Positions 35,055 to 42,447 of a stretch of DNA of 63,660 bases are shown one piece after another. The stretch covers positions 1 through 63,660 of the forward strand of contig JAFDYG010000495.1 of assembly GCA_018267545.1 (NCBI GenBank), written 5' to 3'. Numbering within the stretch: position 1 is the stretch's first letter; every line of letters starts with the position of its first letter. This DNA comes from Bacteroidota bacterium. Lineage in GTDB: Bacteria; Bacteroidota; Bacteroidia; Chitinophagales; Chitinophagaceae. A program made the translations under genes and the position numbers. The notes beneath the pieces are model-generated. The model did not search any database and was not told the origin of the DNA. It was given only the letters and a program-made list of their open reading frames with translations.

Positions 35055-36683
35055 ATGAATAATGAAAAATATTATTTGAGGCTGAACGTCATCATCGAGC
35101 CTCTCGTCGAAAGATGGTATGCATGGTCTCACCTGATCTCTCCTGCTACTGCGGCCATGAACGTAGTGGGCCGTCATCTCAAGATCATGAATTCCTATAT
35201 ACAATCTCCGCAAATACATGCTGCGGCGGTGCTGAATCCCAAAATGCTTGGCGGACCATTCATGGACTATAAACAGCCAAGGGTCGAAGACGTGAAGAAA
35301 TTGAAAGGGGAGACGCTTGACAAGCAATCGGCGCTGGTCAGCCTCGCTTCTGCGATCAGCGAGCTGGACACGATGCTGAAGGCGCATGCGCGCGGCTATT
35401 CTCTTGAAGACCTCTATGAAAAAGTCCCGGATCTGTTGAAAGGCTATGTCGAGCTGACCTATGATCTAAACAACAACCCGTCTTTCAGGATTTTCGAATC
35501 TTTGCTTTACGACAGCGAATTTTATGACCGGTCGGCGCAAAGCATTGCGTTGTGGGTCACCAACAATGACGAGCGGCCTTTCTGTCTGAGTACGGCCAGG
35601 CTGGATGAGCCGGGGGTCATTCATCTGCCGGTTCCTTTTGATCATGCGGGTATCGATAAACTGAGCCGGATGAAGAGAGAGCCCGGTTCCATCGATGAGA
35701 TTGCAGCGCTGCTGGGGATAAGGGAGGAAGACCGGGGTCTTTTCGATACTTTTTTCACGACCGAAAAACCGCTGACCTATCAAAAATATGAAGGACCTTA
35801 TGTCCGGATGCGCTACTTCGGGCATGCCTGTATTCTGATCGAAACAAAGGACGTAAGCATTTTGGTGGATCCGCTTATCAGTTACTACGGCTATCGGTCT
35901 AGCGTCGAACATTTTTCCGATATCGACATACCGGATGAAATCGATTACGTGCTGATTACGCATAACCACCAGGATCATATCCTTTTCGAGACTTTGTTGC
36001 CGCTGCGGCACAAGATCAGGAATATCATCGTTCCGAGGACGACCAGCGGCGCGCTCCAGGATCCGAACCTGAAGCTGATGTTCAACAGCGTGGGTTTTCA
36101 CAATGTGATCGAGCTGGACGAGATGGAAAAGGTCCGTTTCGGGGATTGTACGATTACCGGGATACCGTTCACCGGTGAGCATTGCGACCTGAATATCCAG
36201 GCCAAGCTGTGTTATCACGTCGTTGTCGACAAATTCCGGTTTTTATTTGTTGCGGATTCCCGTGTGGTCGAGCCGCGGCTCTACAAGCATATTCACCGCC
36301 GGATAGGCGACGTGGACGTGATCTTCCTCGGTATGGAATGTGACGGCGCGCCGCTGACCTGGCTATACGGGCCGCTGCTGACGGAGGATCTGGCGAGGGA
36401 TAAGGATCAGTCCAGGCGTCTGGCGGGTTCCAATTTCGAAAAGGGCATACATCTTGTCGATATTTTCCATCCCAAAGAAACATATGTGTATGCCATGGGT
36501 ATGGAGCCCTGGCTCGAATTTATCAGTACCATCCGGTACACCGAGGAGTCTCGACCGATCGTGCAGTCGAACCTGCTGGTCGGGGAATGCAGGAGCAGGG
36601 GCATCATTGCCGAGCGGCTTTTCGGGGAAAAGGAAATATTGTATGAATTCAAGGAGGAACTAGTCGAGTCTTCATCCCTTTAA
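35055..36683 (+). CDS. CmlA-like diiron beta-hydroxylase (metallo-beta-lactamase fold)
   Basis: A 542-residue protein. An N-terminal domain begins YYLRLNVIIEPLVERWYAW and continues with HLISPATAAMN and NPKMLGGPF; it is characteristic of CmlA, the beta-hydroxylase of chloramphenicol biosynthesis. A metallo-beta-lactamase-fold domain follows with H303-N-H305-Q-D307-H308, E375 (TGEHCDL) and D401 (FVADSR). These positions run parallel to the CmlA metal ligands as I recall them (H305, H307, D309, H310, E377, D403). CmlA uses a dinuclear iron site and O2 to hydroxylate the beta carbon of an aminoacyl residue held on a T domain. Here it lies 11 bp behind the terminal NRPS. Its target residue is unknown; the aromatic residue of module 2 or the unassigned residue of module 7 are candidates. 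Confidence 0.85.
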   Translation: MNNEKYYLRLNVIIEPLVERWYAWSHLISPATAAMNVVGRHLKIMNSYIQSPQIHAAAVLNPKMLGGPFMDYKQPRVEDVKKLKGETLDKQSALVSLASAISELDTMLKAHARGYSLEDLYEKVPDLLKGYVELTYDLNNNPSFRIFESLLYDSEFYDRSAQSIALWVTNNDERPFCLSTARLDEPGVIHLPVPFDHAGIDKLSRMKREPGSIDEIAALLGIREEDRGLFDTFFTTEKPLTYQKYEGPYVRMRYFGHACILIETKDVSILVDPLISYYGYRSSVEHFSDIDIPDEIDYVLITHNHQDHILFETLLPLRHKIRNIIVPRTTSGALQDPNLKLMFNSVGFHNVIELDEMEKVRFGDCTITGIPFTGEHCDLNIQAKLCYHVVVDKFRFLFVADSRVVEPRLYKHIHRRIGDVDVIFLGMECDGAPLTWLYGPLLTEDLARDKDQSRRLAGSNFEKGIHLVDIFHPKETYVYAMGMEPWLEFISTIRYTEESRPIVQSNLLVGECRSRGIIAERLFGEKEILYEFKEELVESSSL

Positions 36684-36692
36684 ACCGCCTTT

Positions 36693-38363
36693 GTGAAGCA
36701 TTTAATCAGGATCGTACTACCGTTGACAGGACGGATGGGCCTTGTTCGTTATCTCTTTCTCGGAATGGCAACCGGGTTATCCGGCTTCTTGTTCATCAAT
36801 GCCGTAACGAAGGTTGTCGGGTTGCTGGTGGGGGGCGGCTATACGGCGGTAAGCCGGGAATTCCTGCTACTCTTTGCCGGAATTATCCTGTTTTCCATCT
36901 GGTCCAGGCGGGCGCTTTCGGTGATCGTCATCCATCTCTCCCTGCGGATCTCCTGGAGCCTTCGAAAGGAAATCCTCTCGATGGCGCTCAACGCGAATTA
37001 CCAACAGCTGGCTGCCCGGAAGACGCTGGTGCAGACGGCCATTCTCAGGGATGTGGATGCGCTGACCAATGCATCGATGGCTTTTATAGGACTGTGCATA
37101 TCCATTATCATGACGGTATCCTGCCTGGCCTACCTGGCGACTATCTCCCTGTTTCTTTTCACGATCACGCTCCTGGTCGCACTCGCTGGAGCTACGTTTT
37201 ATTACTTTTCGGCGCAGGCCAACAGCAGGTCGCTTCAGCAGAGCCGGAGGCTGGAAAATAAATTTCAGGCAAATTTGAACGCTGTCCTGAATGGGATCAA
37301 GGAAATCTATATAGAACCGAGAAAGGGCCGTTATATCTACGAGGAGCGCATTATCCCAAATGCCAACGAGTCTTACCGCTTCGATACCGGGGCCATTACA
37401 GCCATGCTGAATACGCAGATTACGGGGCAGGTGTTTTTCTACCTTCTAGTCACGTCAGTGCTGCTGGTCTTCAGTGTCACGCTGCACATCAAGGCCGCCG
37501 ATGTCGTCACCTTCGTCTTTACGACGCTGTACCTGCTGGGGGCGGTGGAAGGCATCATGTTGCAGTTTCCGACTTTTATGCGGGCGGGGGTATCGATCGA
37601 TCACCTTACCGGTCTGAAGGCGGAACTGGAAAGGGCCAACTTCTCCAATCCCATTCCCACGGGGAAAGTCATCCGGGGATTCGATCATATTGCGGTCAGG
37701 CGGCTCGTTTTCAATTACGAAGGGACAGCCTCCTCGTTCGGGATCGGCCCGGTCGATTTCGATCTACGGAGGGGAGATACGGTTTTTATCTATGGCGGCA
37801 ACGGTAGCGGCAAGACGACATTTATCAATTGTTTCCTTGGGCTGTGTTTACCGGCGTCGGGCGAGATCCAGGTCGACGGCCTGGTAATCGGCCCGGAACT
37901 CTATCCCGAATACAAGACGCTGTTTACTGTCGTGCTGAGCGACTTCTATCTCTTCGACGAAGTATTGCTGGAGGAGTACTTCGACCCGGAGAAATGGGAT
38001 TTCTATATCCGGCTGTTCGAGCTGGAGGGGAAGTTGCATCTCGAAGGGCGGCGGTTTTCTACGACCGATCTTTCTGCAGGGCAACGCAAGCGGCTGGCCC
38101 TGATCATTGCACTTATGGAGACCAAGCCTATCCTGGTCATCGACGAATGGGCCGCCGACCAGGATCCGTATTTCAGGAAAAAATTCTATACGGAGATCAT
38201 CCCCTTCCTGAACGAACAAGGATTTACGATCCTCGCGATCACGCACGACGATAAATATTACTCCGTCTCCAACCGGCTGTTTAAAATGAATGAGGGCCGG
38301 CTGAAGGAGGAACACCCGGTCTCCCCGGTTTTGCTCGACTTAAACCGACACATAAACGAATGA
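36693..38363 (+). CDS. SyrD/PvdE-type cyclic peptide ABC exporter
   Basis: A 556-residue fused permease-ATPase with GTG start. The N-terminal half has about six membrane segments (for example LFLGMATGLSGFLFINAV and FLLLFAGIILFSIW). The ATPase has Walker A GGNGSGKTT (~368-376), signature LSAGQ (~459), Walker B PILVIDEWAADQDP and switch His ITHDD. The size and the 'LFTVVLSDFYLF' loop fit the cyclic peptide exporter family that includes SyrD and PvdE. It would move the peptide, perhaps still acylated, from cytoplasm to periplasm. It begins 9 bp after the CmlA-like gene and overlaps the thioesterase start by 4 bp. Confidence 0.9.
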   Translation: MKHLIRIVLPLTGRMGLVRYLFLGMATGLSGFLFINAVTKVVGLLVGGGYTAVSREFLLLFAGIILFSIWSRRALSVIVIHLSLRISWSLRKEILSMALNANYQQLAARKTLVQTAILRDVDALTNASMAFIGLCISIIMTVSCLAYLATISLFLFTITLLVALAGATFYYFSAQANSRSLQQSRRLENKFQANLNAVLNGIKEIYIEPRKGRYIYEERIIPNANESYRFDTGAITAMLNTQITGQVFFYLLVTSVLLVFSVTLHIKAADVVTFVFTTLYLLGAVEGIMLQFPTFMRAGVSIDHLTGLKAELERANFSNPIPTGKVIRGFDHIAVRRLVFNYEGTASSFGIGPVDFDLRRGDTVFIYGGNGSGKTTFINCFLGLCLPASGEIQVDGLVIGPELYPEYKTLFTVVLSDFYLFDEVLLEEYFDPEKWDFYIRLFELEGKLHLEGRRFSTTDLSAGQRKRLALIIALMETKPILVIDEWAADQDPYFRKKFYTEIIPFLNEQGFTILAITHDDKYYSVSNRLFKMNEGRLKEEHPVSPVLLDLNRHINE

Positions 38364-39067
38364 GAAAAACGCAATTGTTTTTACTACACTATGCCGGCGG
38401 GAACACACATTCCTTTTCATTTCTCAAGCCCTGGTTGAAACAGTTCGAGGTCATTTCCCCGGAGCTTCCCGGGCGGGGGCGGCGTTCCGACGAGAGGCTG
38501 CTTTATAATTTTTCGCAGGCCGCCGAGGATATTTATTTCCAGGTGGAGCGGACGCTCGTACCGGGTAATTTCATGATTTATGGACACAGCATGGGTGCCT
38601 ATCTGGCCTTGAAGGTGGCTTCCATGCTTCAAACCGCCGGTAAACCGCCCGTCTATCTGATCGTCAGCGGCAACCCCGGTCCGCGGAAGCATGGCCGGCC
38701 CCAGCTGAAGTACCGCCTCGAAAGGGAGGCATTCAAACAGGAACTCCGGATGATGGGTGGAATCCCGGATGAAGTATTGGACAACAAGGAAATGTTCGAT
38801 CATTTCGAACCTATCCTTCGTGCGGACTTCGAAATCGCCGAAAAGAACGGCATGGAAGAAGATGGACCTGTCGACGTGCCGCTTTTTGCGCTGATGGGAG
38901 ATGACGAACCGGGAAAGGAAGACATCACGAACTGGAGCAGGTACACCCGGAACGTCTTCCGGCATGAGCTGTTCCCCGGAGGGCACTTTTTTATATACCG
39001 GCATCCGGAAAGACTTGCATCGATCATTTCGGAATGTTATCGAAAGGTAACCGCCGCGCTCTGGTAG
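38360..39067 (+). CDS. Type II thioesterase (editing)
   Basis: A 235-residue alpha/beta hydrolase of the GrsT/SrfAD family. It has the nucleophile motif GHSMG with S77, the conserved PELPGRG segment (~34-40), a likely acidic residue in LMGDDEP (~196) and catalytic His in FPGGHFF (~222). Such enzymes remove wrong acyl or aminoacyl groups from carrier domains and restore misprimed synthetases. Length is typical. The start overlaps the exporter stop as ATGA. Because the assembly line ends in a reductase, this protein is more likely an editing enzyme than the release enzyme. Confidence 0.9.
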   Translation: MRKTQLFLLHYAGGNTHSFSFLKPWLKQFEVISPELPGRGRRSDERLLYNFSQAAEDIYFQVERTLVPGNFMIYGHSMGAYLALKVASMLQTAGKPPVYLIVSGNPGPRKHGRPQLKYRLEREAFKQELRMMGGIPDEVLDNKEMFDHFEPILRADFEIAEKNGMEEDGPVDVPLFALMGDDEPGKEDITNWSRYTRNVFRHELFPGGHFFIYRHPERLASIISECYRKVTAALW

Positions 39068-39096
39068 AACTTTTTCATTTTTTCAAACGCTGAAAT

Positions 39097-41232
39097 ATGG
39101 CCTACACTTTTCCCGGGGAAGCCTGGGCGCCGCCGGCCGGCGAAGGATTATTCAGGAATGCCTCCTCCGATCTGCTGGAACACCTGGAAGACCGCGTTCG
39201 CCGCAAGAAGCCGGCATTTCTTTCTCCGCTGAATTTTTCGCTGGAAGAGACGGTGAAGACGGCTTATTTAATGGGAGAGATCGTCAACGGTTTCCGCGAA
39301 GGAGTGGTGCGCAAAACTTTTTTCTGCAACTCGCATATGGAAGCGGTTCATGGCGCGATTAAGCTTGCACGGCACGCATCCTTCGGAGCCGACGACAGTT
39401 CGGACGGAAGGGTATTGTTTTTTGACCCGACCGGCTACTATCGGGACTATTTCGACCCCCTGGACATGTCTGAAGGGGAGGCGCTGATTCCCGGCATCCG
39501 TTTCGTCGACCGGGAACAGGAGATTGCCGTGGAGACGGGAAAAGGGAATGCCAGAATACTGGTCTTGTCTCCGGTGGAATGGCCAGGGCCCGGCTATCTT
39601 TCTTTCGCGGGCATTCCGGGTGCAATAAAAGTTTTGGACCTGTCGCGTTTGAGCGCCCCCGACCGGTTAAAAACGGAGCGCGCCTCCTTGGGCGCTTTCG
39701 ATATCGTCTGCTGGGGTGAAGCGTTGACGAAGCGACAGCTTCCCTTTGGTGCGTTTACTGTCTCTGCGCCCGTTTTTAGCAGTTGGGATACGATCAGGGG
39801 ATGCGCGCTGCATTCTACGACGTTCGGTGGGAATGGTACCGTTCTTTCTTATGTATTCAAGCACCTGCTGGAGCTATTTCCCGACCTGGATAAGGAAACC
39901 CGGGATGTCCTTCGAATTGTTTCGGATAATGACCGGGCCAGGATACGGCTGATGCGAAAACACGTCAATGCCGGTCTTCCCGTTCTATTCCGGAGCCTCG
40001 CCGTGAGTCTGAGCGTAGCCGAAGCGGAGGGCGCTTCGCTTACCGTACGCAATCCCTCGGGCCTGACGCGTAACATCCTGGATTGTGTGGGTAGCAGCGG
40101 TTGCAATATTGAAGGTCACAACAACGCAGGCGTTATTCCGGCTGTTCTCCGGAACCACCGGGAGGAAAAGAATTATTTCAGGGAGTTGAACGAAACGCTG
40201 AGCGGGATGACGGGCCTTACCCGGATGTTTCAGGGAGTGAGCGGGGCTTCCGTGGTCGAGATGGGCATCATCCTGTCGCTGCTTGCAGCGGCCCCAAAAA
40301 GAAAAATTCTCATCTTTAAAGGCAACTATGGCGGCAAGACACTGGCTGCGTTGAATGTGACTTCTTCCAATCATCGATTCTTCAGTCCCTTGTATGCCCA
40401 CGTGGAAACCTTCGACCCGTTTGCCACAAATGCGTCGGTACGCCTCAAGGAAAGACTTGCGGGGGGCGATATCGCTCTTGTTTGGATGGAGATCATCCAG
40501 GGACGGGCTTTGCGGAAAATTCCCGGAGAAGTATTGGCAGTCGTCGGCGCGCACCGCCAGGAATATGGATACCTGGTCGGGGTCGACGGAATATTAAACG
40601 GGGTTTGCCGGGGAGGGTCTCTTACCAGCGTCGACGCGTCCCTGCCAAGGCCCGATCTTCTGACACTGGCGAAGGGGCTTACAGGCATGCTGACGCCTTT
40701 CTCGGTCCTGATGACGGACGATCTGCTGTACCGGCGCGCGCTGGAAAATTCTCCAGCCCTTGTGGGCAGGTTGGAGAAGTTGTACCGGAACGACCTCACC
40801 TGTCATATTGCGCTGGATGTCCTGGAAAAGATCCGGAACAGGGACCTTCCGGTACGCGTCGCCGAGTCGTCGGCTAGACTGGGTGCAGCACTGGAGAGTC
40901 TCCAACTCCGTCACCGGTCATTCAAAAAGGCGGAAATTCACGGCTTGCATATTCATATTTACGCCAACATGGGCCGTTTCCCCTTCTTTATTTTCGGGCT
41001 TGAAAAGACCAACTATATCCTGACCAGGATCTTATACCGGCGTGCCGGATTACTGTGCCTGTTCGGCCGGTTATTACCACCCCTGGATATGAGCCGGGAA
41101 GAAGAAAATAGAATCGTTGCCGCGCTTCAAAGCGTCTTTTCCCTTTCGCCGCTGCACTTTTTTATAGAAGGGCTTGCAATAGGCTTTTACCGGAAATTCA
41201 GCCGCCTCAGGGGCCATGTACGGCTCAAGTGA
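39097..41232 (+). CDS. Double-length class III aminotransferase (tandem PLP fold)
   Basis: A 711-residue protein built of two class III aminotransferase-like halves; the usual length is 420-460 for one. The N half (~40-330) has NSHMEAVHGAIKLAR (78-92), WGEALTKRQLPFGAF with Glu207 where the PLP lysine would be, and HSTTFGGN (238-245). The C half (~375-680) has SGAS (381-384), GNYGGKTLAAL, D496 (VGVDG) and LAKGL with the PLP lysine K525, but no TTFGGN. In this family that Thr motif is supplied by the partner subunit, so the two halves together could form one complete active site. Possible roles are transamination of the aldehyde released by the reductase or supply of an unusual amino acid (inference). 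Confidence 0.8.
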   Translation: MAYTFPGEAWAPPAGEGLFRNASSDLLEHLEDRVRRKKPAFLSPLNFSLEETVKTAYLMGEIVNGFREGVVRKTFFCNSHMEAVHGAIKLARHASFGADDSSDGRVLFFDPTGYYRDYFDPLDMSEGEALIPGIRFVDREQEIAVETGKGNARILVLSPVEWPGPGYLSFAGIPGAIKVLDLSRLSAPDRLKTERASLGAFDIVCWGEALTKRQLPFGAFTVSAPVFSSWDTIRGCALHSTTFGGNGTVLSYVFKHLLELFPDLDKETRDVLRIVSDNDRARIRLMRKHVNAGLPVLFRSLAVSLSVAEAEGASLTVRNPSGLTRNILDCVGSSGCNIEGHNNAGVIPAVLRNHREEKNYFRELNETLSGMTGLTRMFQGVSGASVVEMGIILSLLAAAPKRKILIFKGNYGGKTLAALNVTSSNHRFFSPLYAHVETFDPFATNASVRLKERLAGGDIALVWMEIIQGRALRKIPGEVLAVVGAHRQEYGYLVGVDGILNGVCRGGSLTSVDASLPRPDLLTLAKGLTGMLTPFSVLMTDDLLYRRALENSPALVGRLEKLYRNDLTCHIALDVLEKIRNRDLPVRVAESSARLGAALESLQLRHRSFKKAEIHGLHIHIYANMGRFPFFIFGLEKTNYILTRILYRRAGLLCLFGRLLPPLDMSREEENRIVAALQSVFSLSPLHFFIEGLAIGFYRKFSRLRGHVRLK

Positions 41233-41271
41233 GACCGGTTTAACTTTGTTATCGCCGTAATCGAAAAAAAC

Positions 41272-42447
41272 ATGACCAAGTACCAACCCGCGGACCTTGC
41301 CACAAAGGAGATATACGACCAGATCCTGGCCACTGTCGGTAACGGGCCGGCAAAGAGCGCCGGAAAAGTGTTGCTGCTCTACGAAGAAAAGATCACGTTC
41401 ATCGGAGACTGCTGTGTCCGGATGAACAAGCTGGTTCACTTCCGTTCGTTTCTTCAAAACGCTTCGCTGCACCTGAACTTTACGGATCGGCATAACTACG
41501 AGTTATCCGAGGGACTGCTCAAGAACAATCCCAATATTGACCGGTTATCGCTTCTGCCGTGGACCGAAATTGACTTCGCGGATTACGACCTGATTTTTTG
41601 TATTGCCTATGATGAGGTGCGGCTGTTGGAATATTTGGCGGAAAAATACGGTGAAGGTATTTTATCCGGCCGCTTCCGGCCAATGGTCTACTCGATTTCG
41701 GAGTTGTTGTTGATACCGCGCAAAGAATCCCGGTGCATCTTTCCATTTTTCAACGAATTGATGTCGTATGTAACGGACAGCCTGCCGGGAGAACTCTACA
41801 TCAGCCAGGATGAACGGGATTGGGGTGACCAGTGGCTGAAGGCCCGGGGCCTTCAGCCGGAAGAGGAGCTGCTGGTCATGTGCGATTCGTCCGGCGGCAG
41901 GGACAAACTGCTTTCGAATACGGTCTACTTCGACCTGCTGTCGTCCATCCTGGACAGACCGGGGGTAAGGGTGCTCGTTTTCGACGAAAGGAATATCGGG
42001 AAAGAGGAATTCTACCGCCAATGGCTGGGCGGGCGAAAGGCCCGCCGGATTATTGTTTCCAAGGGCATGACGCTTCGCCAGAATCTGTGTCTTATCGCTT
42101 CCCGGCATACTAAAATGGTATTCGGACCCTGTACCGGACTGATGCATTGTTCGTCCAGCATCTACAATCATTTTCTGCGAAATGGCCTCGACCGGTCGGC
42201 GGTTCCGGTGCTGATTACTTATACGGGAACCTACTCAAAGGAAAACAAAGGCGCCTATTTCTGGTGGGGCAGCTCTCCTTTGATCCGGTGTCTGATGTTG
42301 AAGGAGCGGGGCGGGAAGCCGGAAATGATGTTGCTCAGCGACCTCTCCGTCGCCGAAAGGGAAAAGAACGATACACTTCCCTGTAGCTTTTATACGCCGG
42401 AAATGTTACTGGACTTTATTAATCTCAGCATGTATGAAAAAAATTAA
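41272..42447 (+). CDS. GT9/heptosyltransferase-like glycosyltransferase
   Basis: A 391-residue protein with a GT-B-like layout. The N-terminal Rossmann-like part begins KVLLLYEEKITFIGDCC and includes DYDLIFCIAYDE. The C-terminal part includes LLVMCDSSGGRDKLLSN, RVLVFDERN and TLRQNLCLIASRHTKMVFGP, followed by CTGLMHCSSSIYN. The last element resembles the GT9 'nDSGpmHlA' donor-binding motif, but Cys replaces the usual Asp. It is probably a sugar transferase acting on the product or on cell-surface material. Assignment is by weak motif resemblance only. Its end overlaps the acylase start by 14 bp, so it is translationally coupled to the next gene. Confidence 0.55.
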   Translation: MTKYQPADLATKEIYDQILATVGNGPAKSAGKVLLLYEEKITFIGDCCVRMNKLVHFRSFLQNASLHLNFTDRHNYELSEGLLKNNPNIDRLSLLPWTEIDFADYDLIFCIAYDEVRLLEYLAEKYGEGILSGRFRPMVYSISELLLIPRKESRCIFPFFNELMSYVTDSLPGELYISQDERDWGDQWLKARGLQPEEELLVMCDSSGGRDKLLSNTVYFDLLSSILDRPGVRVLVFDERNIGKEEFYRQWLGGRKARRIIVSKGMTLRQNLCLIASRHTKMVFGPCTGLMHCSSSIYNHFLRNGLDRSAVPVLITYTGTYSKENKGAYFWWGSSPLIRCLMLKERGGKPEMMLLSDLSVAEREKNDTLPCSFYTPEMLLDFINLSMYEKN

